Under the pieces are notes generated by a model. That model worked only from the letters and a program-made list of their open reading frames with translations. It had not been told where the DNA came from and did no database searches. A DNA stretch of 64,000 bases from Bartonella sp. WD12.1 (lineage in GTDB: Bacteria > Pseudomonadota > Alphaproteobacteria > Rhizobiales > Rhizobiaceae): NCBI RefSeq assembly GCF_002022415.1, contig NZ_MUBG01000001.1, positions 1,508,501-1,572,500 on the forward strand. Reading direction: 5' to 3'. Both the position numbers and the translations under genes were made by a program. Shown here one piece after another: positions 40,191-49,249 of the stretch (within the stretch, counting starts at the first letter, position 1; every line of letters starts with the position of its first letter).

Positions 40191-40870
40191 AACACTCTAA
40201 ATCCAATTCATCCAATAACCCCAATTTGAAAAATACCAACAACAGTCAAGAAATATCTTGTTCACCAACACTTAAACTTTTCTTAGAAATGGGTCCATTG
40301 GTTGTTTTTTTTCTTGCTAATTATAAAGGGCAATGGCTGATCAATAATATCGGACTTTTTAAAAGCTTTAACAAACCCATTTTTCCTGCAACTGCTGTTT
40401 TTATGATAGCGATTATTATTGCTTTAAGCTTATCATGGTTCATTATGCGCAAAGTTCCCATAGTGCCACTTATCTCAGGGATATTCGTCCTGGTCTTTGG
40501 ATTTTTAACTCTCTGGCTTCATAATGACACTTTTATCAAAATGAAACCCACAATCATCAATAGCTTATTTGCGCTTATTCTCTTTGGTGGCCTATTGTTC
40601 AAAAAACCACTATTGCGCTATGTTTTTGATTCTACTCTTAAAATGAACGATACAGGATGGCAAAAATTGACCTATCGGTGGGCATTTTTTTTCGTTTTTC
40701 TTGCTGTTCTAAATGAAGTAATCTGGCGTAATTTTAGTGATAATTTCTGGGCTAGTTTTAAAGTATTTGGTGTTATGTCCATAACTCTCATATTTATGCT
40801 ATCACAAATAACCATCATTATGAAATATTCAACAACCCCTTTGATAAAAAAGGATAAATCTAATTCCTAA
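40187..40870 (+). CDS. yciB: Intracellular septation protein A (YciB/IspA family)
   Basis: A 227-residue inner-membrane protein with about five hydrophobic segments and the YciB patterns FLEMGPLVVFFLANYKGQW, KPTIINSLFALILFGG, and LTYRWAFFFVFLAVLNEVIWR. Needed for normal septation in Shigella; its molecular job is unknown. Starts inside the ftsY stop (ATGA), the last gene of the dapF operon. A polar N-terminal leader of about 25 residues (Asn/Ser-rich) precedes the domain. Confidence 0.88.
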   Translation: MKHSKSNSSNNPNLKNTNNSQEISCSPTLKLFLEMGPLVVFFLANYKGQWLINNIGLFKSFNKPIFPATAVFMIAIIIALSLSWFIMRKVPIVPLISGIFVLVFGFLTLWLHNDTFIKMKPTIINSLFALILFGGLLFKKPLLRYVFDSTLKMNDTGWQKLTYRWAFFFVFLAVLNEVIWRNFSDNFWASFKVFGVMSITLIFMLSQITIIMKYSTTPLIKKDKSNS

Positions 40871-41101
40871 TCAGAAAATACCTATTATCATTGAATGGTT
40901 TTATAAATTCTTGCCCAGTATTATTTATGAAGAAAGTCTATGTTAATCGAGCAATTTATTTATAAGAAAATTTTTTGATAAGCCTACTCATTCATAAAAA
41001 ATATAATTTAATTTGATTTTCTGAAGACAAAGAAATCCATAACATCAGCTTATCAAATGCGAAGTTGCTAAAAACTGTAAAAGAAGGGAATAGTTCTAAC
41101 C

Positions 41102-41584
41102 ATGTTAAAATTGGTATTGTATGTGTTTTTTATTTTACTCTCTCCTTTTACAACATATGCTCAAAAAATAATAACAAATGAAACAGATTATCACTCTGTT
41201 ATAACATCTACTCTCCCCTCAAATATCGTTGCGAACTATCCTTTAACAGAAGATTTCCTTGTAAAAATGGAACAAATTAAAACAGAAGTTGCAAATTTAC
41301 CCATAGAACCAGATGCACCTGGTACTGGGAATGATAACAGTATTGAAGGGCTTATTGCTTCTGTATCTGGTCGACCAAAACTTGCTGGCGTTTTAGAAAA
41401 AAACAATATCACGCCAAAAGATTATGTTATTGGTTTTATGGCACTTCAAGCAACATTAGCTGCAGTGTCAGCACTTGAAGACAACGATAATTTTGATGAA
41501 AAAATTACTTTATCTCAAAGTAATCTGGAATTTGGTCAAAAATATATCAACCGAATTCGTGCCCTTTTGTGGATTACTGATTAA
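41102..41584 (+). CDS. Secreted protein of unknown function
   Basis: 160 residues. A clear signal peptide (about residues 1-20, cleavage after TYA) leads into a soluble mature part of mostly helical, polar sequence with the recurring feel of a DUF2059-like stress protein, though I recognise no family. Two stretches look conserved in character: LPSNIVANYPLTEDFLVKMEQI and NNITPKDYVIGFMALQATLAAVSAL. Codon use and composition match neighbours. Its stop shares the TTAA with the parB stop on the other strand. Probably periplasmic. Function unknown. Confidence 0.75.
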   Translation: MLKLVLYVFFILLSPFTTYAQKIITNETDYHSVITSTLPSNIVANYPLTEDFLVKMEQIKTEVANLPIEPDAPGTGNDNSIEGLIASVSGRPKLAGVLEKNNITPKDYVIGFMALQATLAAVSALEDNDNFDEKITLSQSNLEFGQKYINRIRALLWITD

Positions 41585-42489
41585 CTTTGTAAACGCCGAC
41601 AAATATCATCTAATTCTTCTAATGAAGAATAATGTATTTTTAAATCACCACCATCTTTACTGTGTCGAATGGCTACTTTCATTCCGATCATATCAGTCAA
41701 CAATTTTTCTAAAGATTTTGTTTCCATATCTTTTTCCACTAAAGTTCGTTTTTTTACTTTAGGATTTGCCTGTTCATGTGTCAGCACTTCTGCCTGACGA
41801 ACAGAGAGTCCTTCATGAATAATCTTTTCAGCTAAATCTTGTGGATTGTTGACGGTAATGAGGCAACGTGCATGACCAGCTGAAAGTTGGCCATCAATTA
41901 AAAATTTTTGTACTTCTGGTGGAAGTTTTAATAAACGAAGAGTATTTGTAACATAGCTTCGGCTTTTTCCAATAACTTGTGCCAAATCTGCCTGAGTATA
42001 ACCATGTTCATTAAGCAACATTTCATATCCCATTGCTTCTTCAATAGGATTAAGATCAGCACGTTGAATATTCTCAATAATAGCTAATTCTAAAGCTGTC
42101 TTATCATCTACATCGCGAATAATAACGGGTAATTGACTTAAATTGGCTCGTTGTGCAGCACGCCACCGCCGCTCACCAGCGATTAATTCAAACCGACCAG
42201 GGTGATGAGGTGAAGGCCTTACAAGAACAGGCTGAACAACACCATGTTGACGAATTGACTGAGCCAAATTTTCAAGTTCTAAATCCGTAAAGTGGCGTCG
42301 TGGATTATTGGGATTACGTGAAATAAGTTCAATAGATACCAACCGTTCAGAAACGATAGAATCCATATTTGACTTCATTGTGAATCTCACAGGATTTAAT
42401 AAATGTGCAGGATCACTATTTAAACTGACATCTCCGATTAGTGCTGCTAATCCACGACCTAGTCTTTTTTTTGATTGATCATCATTCAT
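41581..42489 (-). CDS. parB: Chromosome partitioning protein ParB
   Basis: CTP-dependent parS-binding clamp that loads at the origin region and drives chromosome segregation. Starts MNDDQSKKRLGRGLAALIGD at ATG 42489; the frame is open further back but homologues begin here. Visible: NPRRHF, GERRWRAAQRA (the CTP/arginine motif), the helix-turn-helix YTQADLAQVIGKSRSYVTNTLRLL, and a C-terminal dimerisation helix. About 302 residues, full length. Cognate parS at 43922 and a likely second site at 45888. Confidence 0.95.
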   Translation of the reverse strand: MNDDQSKKRLGRGLAALIGDVSLNSDPAHLLNPVRFTMKSNMDSIVSERLVSIELISRNPNNPRRHFTDLELENLAQSIRQHGVVQPVLVRPSPHHPGRFELIAGERRWRAAQRANLSQLPVIIRDVDDKTALELAIIENIQRADLNPIEEAMGYEMLLNEHGYTQADLAQVIGKSRSYVTNTLRLLKLPPEVQKFLIDGQLSAGHARCLITVNNPQDLAEKIIHEGLSVRQAEVLTHEQANPKVKKRTLVEKDMETKSLEKLLTDMIGMKVAIRHSKDGGDLKIHYSSLEELDDICRRLQS

Positions 42490-42539
42490 GATTCTACTCT
42501 TTGAGCTAACTTCACAATAAATTACTTTTCTCACACTTT

Positions 42540-43337
42540 TTAAGCAGCAGTTTTTGCTTGTTTTTCGCGCTGAATAATTTCCGTTGCTAGTCGTAAATAA
42601 GCCTGACTACCAGCACATTTAAGATCATAAAGTAATGCTGGTTTACCAAAAGAAGGAGCTTCAGAAACACGTACATTACGTGGAATAACAGTACGATAAA
42701 CCTTCTCTCCCATAAAAGAGCGTACATCTTCAACAACTTGATTGGAAAGATTATTACGTCCATCATACATCGTTAAAACAATACCTTGAATTTCTAGAGA
42801 TGGATTTAGAGCATACCGTACTTGTTCTACCGTTTCAAGCAATTGGCTTAAACCTTCAAGCGCTAAAAATTCGCACTGCATTGGTACCAAAACAGAATCT
42901 GCCGCCCCCATAGCATTTAATGTTAAAAGATTAAGTGAAGGAGGACAATCAATCAAAATATAACTGAATTTTTGAGACACCATCTGATCATCACACAGAG
43001 CTTTGCGTAGCCGCTGAATACGGTCTTGCGATGAAGCAATTTCCATTTCAACACCTAAAAGATCAAGTGTAGAAGGTACAATATGCAAATTAGGCACAAC
43101 TGTTTTTAAAGCAGCATCTACCACAGAGATTTCAGAAATTAAAACATCATAAGAGGATAAAAGACGACTATTACGATCAATTCCAAGTCCTGTACTTGCA
43201 TTACCTTGTGGATCAATATCCATAATAAGAATATTTTCACCTATAGCTGCCAAAGCTGTTGCAAGGTTAATAGCTGTCGTTGTCTTACCCACCCCACCCT
43301 TTTGGTTTGCAATAGCGATAATTCGTGTTTCGCTCAT
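42540..43337 (-). CDS. parA: Chromosome partitioning ATPase ParA
   Basis: Walker-type ATPase that forms the nucleoid-bound gradient pulling ParB-parS apart. 265 residues: deviant Walker A KGGVGKTTTAINLA, the DIDPQGN switch, DCPPSLNLLTLNAM and PRNVRVSEAPSFGKP. Not a plasmid-type ParA: it has no N-terminal HTH. It lies 6 bp after the rsmG remnant and 50 bp before parB. Confidence 0.97.
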   Translation of the reverse strand: MSETRIIAIANQKGGVGKTTTAINLATALAAIGENILIMDIDPQGNASTGLGIDRNSRLLSSYDVLISEISVVDAALKTVVPNLHIVPSTLDLLGVEMEIASSQDRIQRLRKALCDDQMVSQKFSYILIDCPPSLNLLTLNAMGAADSVLVPMQCEFLALEGLSQLLETVEQVRYALNPSLEIQGIVLTMYDGRNNLSNQVVEDVRSFMGEKVYRTVIPRNVRVSEAPSFGKPALLYDLKCAGSQAYLRLATEIIQREKQAKTAA

Positions 43338-43343
43338 TTTGCT

Positions 43344-43990
43344 TTACCCTTTACATGATCGAACATGAGAAATTTCTAAGATAACAGAGCTTGTATCAAT
43401 TTTACTTTGATGTTTTAGCAGATCAAAACGCCAATTGGCAGAGGCATTTTTTATTTCTGTCATATAATCCCGACCTTTTTGAAAAAGAGCTATTGTTTTT
43501 TGCGTTAACAAAGGAGATAAAAGTTGTAAAAGAATATCCAATGAAGCCAAACCTCTCGCAGTTATAAGCTCTGGTTTGCTTATTTTCTGATATACATCTT
43601 CAATTCTACAATGATGAACTGTTGCTGGAAGATCCAGATGAGCAATAACCGTTCGTAAAAAAGCTACTTTTTTTCCATTGCTCTCAACCAAATCAATATG
43701 TCCTCTTTTTTACTTTTAAGAAAAATAGCAATAACAATTGCAGGAAAACCCCCTCCTGATCCAAAATCACACCAATGCAAACACTGATTATGTAAAGGAT
43801 AAATCTGAGCAGAATCTAAAATATGACGCGTCCATAAAACTGGTACTGTCGCAGGAGATATTAAATTAATGCGTTTATTCCATTGAATCACAAGAGATTC
43901 GAATCTCATTAAATTTTCTACCGTTTCACGTGAAACAGAAGGAACTAGATTTAAGAGATCCTGATATTTTTGTTCTATCAAGAAAGTCAT
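43344..43990 (-). pseudogene. rsmG: Frameshifted 16S rRNA (G527) methyltransferase rsmG
   Basis: RsmG methylates G527 of 16S rRNA in the 530 loop. It is in two frames here. The N-terminal part (MTFLIEQKY to WCDFGSGGGFPAIVIAIFLKSKK, from 43990) runs into a wrong frame at a 6-A run (minus strand; T-run 43706-43711). Adding one A gives KSKKRGHIDLVESNGKKVAFLRTV, the normal RsmG continuation, to a stop at 43344. Total would be about 215 residues, full length, otherwise undamaged. The start overlaps the mnmG stop (TAATG). Either real single-base loss, or a homopolymer read error. Loss of RsmG gives low-level streptomycin resistance in other bacteria. Confidence 0.88.
43922..43937. promoter_or_regulatory. 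parS centromere site
   Basis: CGTTTCACGTGAAACA, 15 of 16 matching the consensus TGTTTCACGTGAAACA, with a perfect 14-bp palindrome core at 43923-43936. It lies inside the rsmG frame, where the same bases encode V-S-R-E-T. It is 0.6 kb upstream of parA, 1.4 kb from parB and about 5 kb from the candidate origin, as expected for a ParB loading site. Confidence 0.92.
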
Positions 43991-45858
43991 TAAGCTGATT
44001 TTGCCTTTTCACGTCTTTGACGCTGAATAGATGTAATAATTAATGATAATGCTGCTGGTGTCATGCCATCAATTTTTTGTGCGTCAGCAATTGAGCGTGG
44101 TGATGCTTGCTGAATTTTTGTTTTTAATTCATTTGAAAGCCCAGAAATTGCTTGAATGTCAAGAGAAGTAGGAATTTCTAAACGCTCATCTCGTTGAAGA
44201 ACAGCAATATCTTGTGCTTGTCTTTCTAAATAAACTGCATATTGTGCTTCAATTTCTAGAGCTTCAACAGTTTTAGCATCGATTGATTGTAATTGTGGCC
44301 AAAAAGATGAAAGACGTGTTATACTCATACCAGGATAAGCTAAAAGATCATAAGCTGATCGTCGAATTCCATCATGATTTATATGTAATCCATGAGCAGA
44401 TGCTTCATTGGGAGTCAAAAAGAGTTTTTGACAAATTGATCGTGCTTGATCAAGACATTCTCGTTTACGTTGATAAAAGTTCCATCGAGTATTACTAATA
44501 ATACCCCATTGTTGTGCTAAAGGAGTTAAACGAGCATCAGCATTATCAGCACGTAAAGATAAACGAAATTCTGCCCGTGATGTAAACATTCTATAAGGTT
44601 CACAAACCCCACGTGAAACTAAATCATCGACCATGACTCCAATATAAGCTATTGAACGGCTTAAAATAATTTCCTTTAAACCACCTACTTGACGAGCAGC
44701 ATTGAGCCCAGCCAAAAGTCCCTGTGCTGCAGCTTCTTCATATCCTGTTGTACCATTAATCTGACCTGCTAAAAATAATCCTGGTAAAGATTTTAATTCC
44801 AAGGTTCTGGTCAGTTGTTTAGGATCAACAAAATCATATTCAATAGCATAACCTGGTTGTAAAACCGTTACATTTTCTAATCCTTCAATAGTCTTCAAGA
44901 AAGAAATTTGTATATCTTCAGGAAGAGAAGTAGAAATACCATTTGGATAAATAGTATCGCTATCTAATCCTTCCGGTTCTAAGAAAATTTGATGTCCATC
45001 TCGTTCACAAAATTTAATAATTTTATCCTCAATTGAAGGACAATAACGTGGTCCAACTCCTTCAATAGCTCCTGAATATAAAGCAGACCGATGTATATTT
45101 TTACTAATAATTTGATGTGTTTGTATATTTGTACGTGTGATTGCACATTCAATCTGAGGCTGCTCTATTTTCTCTGTTAAAAAAGAAAAAGGTACTGGAT
45201 ATTCATCAGCTTGCTGTTTGGGAAGTATCTCCCAACGAATTGTCTTTTTACTAAGACGAGGAGGAGTTCCTGTTTTTAATCGTCCAAGATTTATATCATA
45301 TTTTTTCAAGCGTTCAGCAAGTTGTATACTTGATCGTTCACCCATACGACCGGCATACCACGTTTTATCACCTATATGAATAAGACCACGCAGAAATGTT
45401 CCTGTTGTTAAAACCACAGCTTTAGAAAAAACATTCCCTTGTTTTTTTAAACAAACACCTGAAACATGACCATCCTCAATAATCAGATCAATAACTTCAT
45501 CTTCAATGAGTTTTAAATTTTCTTGCTTTTGTAAAAAACCTTGAATTGCTTTTTTATATAATTGTCGATCAGCTTGTGTGCGTGGTCCTCTGACTGCTGG
45601 TCCTTTCCGTCGATTAAGAAGTCGAAATTGTATTCCAGCAGCATCTGCAGCCTTCCCCATTAAACCACCCAAAGCATCTATTTCACGAACGAGATGTCCT
45701 TTTCCAAGTCCGCCAATAGCAGGATTACATGACATTGTACCAAGTTCTGATATTTGATAAGTAACAAGTGCTGTTCGCGCTCCAACACGTGCTGAAGCTG
45801 AAGCAGCTTCACAGCCAGCATGACCTCCTCCAACAACGATAACATCATACAATTGCAT
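43990..45858 (-). CDS. mnmG: tRNA uridine-5-carboxymethylaminomethyl modification enzyme MnmG
   Basis: FAD enzyme that works with MnmE to modify U34 of tRNAs reading two-family codons. FAD motif [12 protein letters not shown] near the N-terminus, [20 protein letters not shown], the conserved [22 protein letters not shown], and a C-terminal helical domain. I chose ATG at 45858 ([12 protein letters not shown]), which has GGA 8 nt upstream; an ATG at 45876 would add six residues. 622 residues, normal length. Its stop overlaps the rsmG start. Confidence 0.96.
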   Translation of the reverse strand: MQLYDVIVVGGGHAGCEAASASARVGARTALVTYQISELGTMSCNPAIGGLGKGHLVREIDALGGLMGKAADAAGIQFRLLNRRKGPAVRGPRTQADRQLYKKAIQGFLQKQENLKLIEDEVIDLIIEDGHVSGVCLKKQGNVFSKAVVLTTGTFLRGLIHIGDKTWYAGRMGERSSIQLAERLKKYDINLGRLKTGTPPRLSKKTIRWEILPKQQADEYPVPFSFLTEKIEQPQIECAITRTNIQTHQIISKNIHRSALYSGAIEGVGPRYCPSIEDKIIKFCERDGHQIFLEPEGLDSDTIYPNGISTSLPEDIQISFLKTIEGLENVTVLQPGYAIEYDFVDPKQLTRTLELKSLPGLFLAGQINGTTGYEEAAAQGLLAGLNAARQVGGLKEIILSRSIAYIGVMVDDLVSRGVCEPYRMFTSRAEFRLSLRADNADARLTPLAQQWGIISNTRWNFYQRKRECLDQARSICQKLFLTPNEASAHGLHINHDGIRRSAYDLLAYPGMSITRLSSFWPQLQSIDAKTVEALEIEAQYAVYLERQAQDIAVLQRDERLEIPTSLDIQAISGLSNELKTKIQQASPRSIADAQKIDGMTPAALSLIITSIQRQRREKAKSA

Positions 45859-45887
45859 TTGTTTTTTCCATATCAAACTATCTTAAA

Positions 45888-45901
45888 GTTTCACGTGAAT
45901 C
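45888..45901. promoter_or_regulatory. Second parS-like site
   Basis: GTTTCACGTGAATC differs from the 14-bp parS core GTTTCACGTGAAAC by one base. It is in the short intergenic space between mnmE and mnmG, 2 kb from the better site, which makes chance less likely. Binding by ParB is inferred. Confidence 0.7.
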
Positions 45902-45903
45902 AT

Positions 45904-47211
45904 TTATTTGCCAACACAAAATTGTGAAAAAATAACATCAAGTAAATCTTCAACATTAATATCACCAGTGATTCGTCCAAGTAAATCACTTGCACGACGA
46001 AGATGTTCTGCACGTAAACTTAAATCAAGAGAAATATGATTTATTGAAGCATCAATTTCTTTAACAGCTTCTTTTAATAATTGGAGTTGTCTTTTTTGTG
46101 CTGAAACAACATTACCAATTTCAGTAACACGACGCAGACAAAATGATTCTATTTCCTTTATAAGATGATCAAAATTTAAACCACTTAATGCTGAAAACTG
46201 TATAGACCAACGTATCTTATCTCCTTTACAAAGATCAAGTTTATTACCAACACGCCATATTTCAGCTGATGTTTTTGGTAAATGAATTTCTTGAGGATTA
46301 TTCATATCATCAACCAAGATAACTAAATCAGCGTCTATAATATGTTGCTTTGCAGTTTCGATACCTAATTGTTCAATTTTATTTTCTGTTTTTCTAAAAC
46401 CAGCAGTATCCGTTAAAAAAACTGGTAAACCGCCAAGTATTAATTTAATTTCTAAAGCATCACGTGTTGTTCCTGCTTCTTCCGTTACAATAGCAACAGG
46501 TCTTCCAGCCAAACGATTAATAATACTTGATTTTCCAGAATTTGGAGCACCTACAATAACAACTCTTAACCCATCACGTAAAATATTTGAGCGCTCTCCT
46601 GCAGCAATATGTTCATAAAGAGAACAGCTAAGTTTTTTCATATTTTTCCAGATTTCATCAGATACAGAATCTGGAATATCGTCTTCATCAGAAAAATCGA
46701 TTTCTGCTTCTATTAAAGCACGTGCTGTTATAAGCTCATCACGCCAACTACGGTAAAGTTTTGTTAAATGTCCACTTGCACCTATAACAGCTAAACGTCT
46801 TTGACCTTCTGTTTCTGCCTTTATTAAATCAGCAAGAGCTTCTGCTTGAATTAAATCTATTTTTCCTTCAATAAATGCCCGACGAGAAAATTCACCCACC
46901 TCAGCAATACGACACTCAGGAAATGTAGATAATTCATCTAAAAAACGATTAACAACAGCCTTACCCCCATGTAAATGAAATTCTGCACAATCTTCACCCG
47001 TAAAACTATGGGGGCCAGGAAAAAAAACAGTTAGAGCAGAATCTAAAAGACTACCATCGCGTGCAATAAGATCCCCATAATGCATAAATCGTGCTTTGGG
47101 TAAACAACCACAAAGTGTTTTAATAATATCTACAACATGAGGACCAGAAAGTCGAACAACTGCAACCCCTGAAGGTAACAATCCACTTGAAAGCGCAAAG
47201 ATTGTATCCAC
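45904..47211 (-). CDS. mnmE: tRNA modification GTPase MnmE
   Basis: GTPase partner of MnmG. 435 residues in three parts: an N-terminal tetrahydrofolate-binding domain (MDTIFALSSGLLPSGVAVVRLSG), a helical domain split by the G domain, with GAPNSGKSSIINRL (P-loop near 220), DTAGFRKTE and NKLD, and the C-terminal FCVGK with the conserved cysteine. Intact and of normal length. It lies between rho and mnmG in the classical alphaproteobacterial origin-side block. Confidence 0.96.
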   Translation of the reverse strand: MDTIFALSSGLLPSGVAVVRLSGPHVVDIIKTLCGCLPKARFMHYGDLIARDGSLLDSALTVFFPGPHSFTGEDCAEFHLHGGKAVVNRFLDELSTFPECRIAEVGEFSRRAFIEGKIDLIQAEALADLIKAETEGQRRLAVIGASGHLTKLYRSWRDELITARALIEAEIDFSDEDDIPDSVSDEIWKNMKKLSCSLYEHIAAGERSNILRDGLRVVIVGAPNSGKSSIINRLAGRPVAIVTEEAGTTRDALEIKLILGGLPVFLTDTAGFRKTENKIEQLGIETAKQHIIDADLVILVDDMNNPQEIHLPKTSAEIWRVGNKLDLCKGDKIRWSIQFSALSGLNFDHLIKEIESFCLRRVTEIGNVVSAQKRQLQLLKEAVKEIDASINHISLDLSLRAEHLRRASDLLGRITGDINVEDLLDVIFSQFCVGK

Positions 47212-47251
47212 AGGACTAATCCTATTTTAAAACTATGATATTTCTAAGTGT

Positions 47252-48508
47252 TCATTGAATCAAAAATTCACTATTATTTTTTGTCTGTTTTAATTTATCA
47301 ATTAAAAACTCAATTGCATCTGTTACATTCATAGGTGCTAAAATACGACGAAGTACAAAAATCTTATGTAAATCTTGACGAGCTACTAAAAGATCCTCTT
47401 TACGTGTTCCTGACTTTAGAACATCCATCGCTGGGAAAATACGCTTATCAGCAACTTTACGATCAAGAACAATTTCTGAATTACCTGTTCCTTTAAATTC
47501 TTCAAAAATAACTTCATCCATACGACTACCTGTGTCAATCAAAGCCGTTGCTATAATAGTTAAAGATCCACCTTCTTCAATATTGCGTGCTGCACCAAAA
47601 AAACGTTTAGGACGCTGTAAAGCATTTGCATCAACACCACCAGTTAAAACCTTACCTGATGAAGGAACAACCGTATTATACGCACGTCCAAGACGTGTAA
47701 TTGAATCAAGAAGGATAACAACATCACGCCCACATTCAACCAAGCGTTTAGCTTTTTCGATAACCATCTCAGCTACTTGCACATGACGTATTGCTGGCTC
47801 ATCAAAAGTAGAAGAAATCACTTCCCCCGTTACAGAACGTTGCATATCTGTTACTTCTTCTGGACGCTCATCAATCAAAAGAACAATAAGATAACACTCA
47901 GGGTGATTAGTTGTAATAGAATGAGCAATATTTTGTAGTAAAACCGTTTTTCCTGTTCGAGGAGGTGCTACAATTAATCCTCGTTGACCTTTTCCTAACG
48001 GGGATATTAAATCAACAACTCGTGATGACATATCCTTATTTGTAGAATCTTGCATTTCCATTTGGAAACGTTCATTTGAATAAAGAGGAGTCAAATTATC
48101 AAAGTGAATTTTATAGCGAATTTTCTCAGGATCTTCAAAATTAATTGTATTAATTTTAAGAAGAGCAAAGTAACGTTCTCCTTCCCTTGGCCCACGAATA
48201 GGACCTTCAACCGTATCTCCTGTTTTTAAAGAAAAAGACTGTATTTGCGCAGGAGAAAGATAAATATCGTCAGGTCCTGGAAGATAATTAGCATCTGCAG
48301 ATCGCAAAAATCCAAATCCATCTTGCAAAACTTCAACGACCCCTTCCCCAATAATCTCTACATCCTGCAAAGCAAGTTTTTTCAAAATAGCAAACATTAA
48401 CTCTTGTTTGCGCATCAATGAAGCATTTTCAACTTCTAATGTTTCAGCAAAAGTAACAAGTTCAACGGGATTTTTACTTTTGAGCTCCTGTAGTTTCATT
48501 TCTTGCAT
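47252..48508 (-). CDS. rho: Transcription termination factor Rho
   Basis: Hexameric RNA helicase that terminates untranslated transcripts. 418 residues: Rho N-terminal helical domain ([22 protein letters not shown]), RNA-binding cold-shock-like domain ([26 protein letters not shown]), Walker [16 protein letters not shown] near residue 180, and the Q/R loops ([32 protein letters not shown]). Start at the first ATG fits homologues (M[11 protein letters not shown]). First gene left of the candidate replication origin, transcribed away from it. Confidence 0.97.
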   Translation of the reverse strand: MQEMKLQELKSKNPVELVTFAETLEVENASLMRKQELMFAILKKLALQDVEIIGEGVVEVLQDGFGFLRSADANYLPGPDDIYLSPAQIQSFSLKTGDTVEGPIRGPREGERYFALLKINTINFEDPEKIRYKIHFDNLTPLYSNERFQMEMQDSTNKDMSSRVVDLISPLGKGQRGLIVAPPRTGKTVLLQNIAHSITTNHPECYLIVLLIDERPEEVTDMQRSVTGEVISSTFDEPAIRHVQVAEMVIEKAKRLVECGRDVVILLDSITRLGRAYNTVVPSSGKVLTGGVDANALQRPKRFFGAARNIEEGGSLTIIATALIDTGSRMDEVIFEEFKGTGNSEIVLDRKVADKRIFPAMDVLKSGTRKEDLLVARQDLHKIFVLRRILAPMNVTDAIEFLIDKLKQTKNNSEFLIQ

Positions 48509-48778
48509 GAAATATTCTCTTTAATTAGAATGGGGAATTATTTCTGAATAAAAAATTCACTAAGTTTATGGGGAATTTGAAGAATGAAACATTCTTATTA
48601 AGAAATAAATATTATACACTTAACTCTTTTAAACTGCAAGCATTACTCTACTCGCTTTAATTTGTGTATAATTAAATAATTACAGTAAAAGTATAAGTTA
48701 TAGTTAAGTTTAGAAATAAACTAAATAAATATAAAAGATAACTTATCTTATTAAATTAAATAATTTTTGATTTTAATT

Positions 48779-48793
48779 TTAAATAATTATTAA
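48779..48793. promoter_or_regulatory. CtrA-type site TTAA-N7-TTAA
   Basis: TTAA-ATAATTA-TTAA, an exact match to the binding pattern of CtrA, which represses initiation at the Caulobacter origin. The region is about 90% A+T, so a chance match is quite possible. Confidence 0.35.
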
Positions 48794-48904
48794 ACATATA
48801 TTCTCTCTATATATATTATAAAATTTAATGTTTTATATTTGTATTAATATAATAATAAATTTAAAATTATTAGATATGTGAAAAATATAATAATTTATAT
48901 TATT

Positions 48905-48943
48905 ATTATTCATAATAAAAAGGTGTTACTTATTATGAATAAT
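48905..48943. repeat. Perfect 14-bp inverted repeat in the origin region
   Basis: ATTATTCATAATAA at 48905-48918 and its exact complement TTATTATGAATAAT at 48930-48943, with an 11-nt spacer (AAAGGTGTTAC). A run of T follows the right arm. The stem contains only two G-C pairs, too weak for a normal terminator. It may be a protein site or a cruciform at the origin. Confidence 0.7.
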
Positions 48944-49249
48944 TTTTTTTCAGAATTTTTTTAAATTAAAAGATATTCTGAAAAGAGAGATTTTTCTTAT
49001 TAAAACCTGTGTTTAATGTGGATTACTAATTATACTTGTTCATCCTCAGTTTTGTCCACAAAGAAGAGAGAAAAAAAGTAAGTAATAGAAATACTTTGGA
49101 AATATTATCCCCATTCTTTTTAAAAAGAGAAATTTATTTATCATAGTCATCTAGTTTGTACATAATGATAAAATATTTTTTTAAATTTTTTATTTTATGA
49201 ATAAGTGTGAAGTTCTATACACATTTATTAACAAGAAGTTAAAATTTCT

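Larger units (their letters stand above)
48509..49249. other. Candidate chromosomal replication origin (oriC)
   Basis: 740 bp without a gene, between the leftward rho and the rightward ppsR. From about 48600 to 48990 it is almost pure A+T, as for an unwinding element. Right of that are three DnaA-box-like 9-mers within 100 bp: TGTGGATTA at 49017-49025, TTGTCCACA at 49052-49060 and TTATCCCCA at 49105-49113, each one base from the TTATCCACA consensus or its complement. An exact TTAA-N7-TTAA (CtrA-type) lies at 48779-48793. parABS is about 5 kb to the left, with the rho-mnmE-mnmG-rsmG-parAB block beside the origin as in Caulobacter and Sinorhizobium. hemE, the usual neighbour, is absent. Confidence 0.75.

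Noticed and set aside
44604-44619. CCCCACGTGAAACT inside mnmG, possible parS
   Set aside because: Only one half-site matches; the other has three changes.
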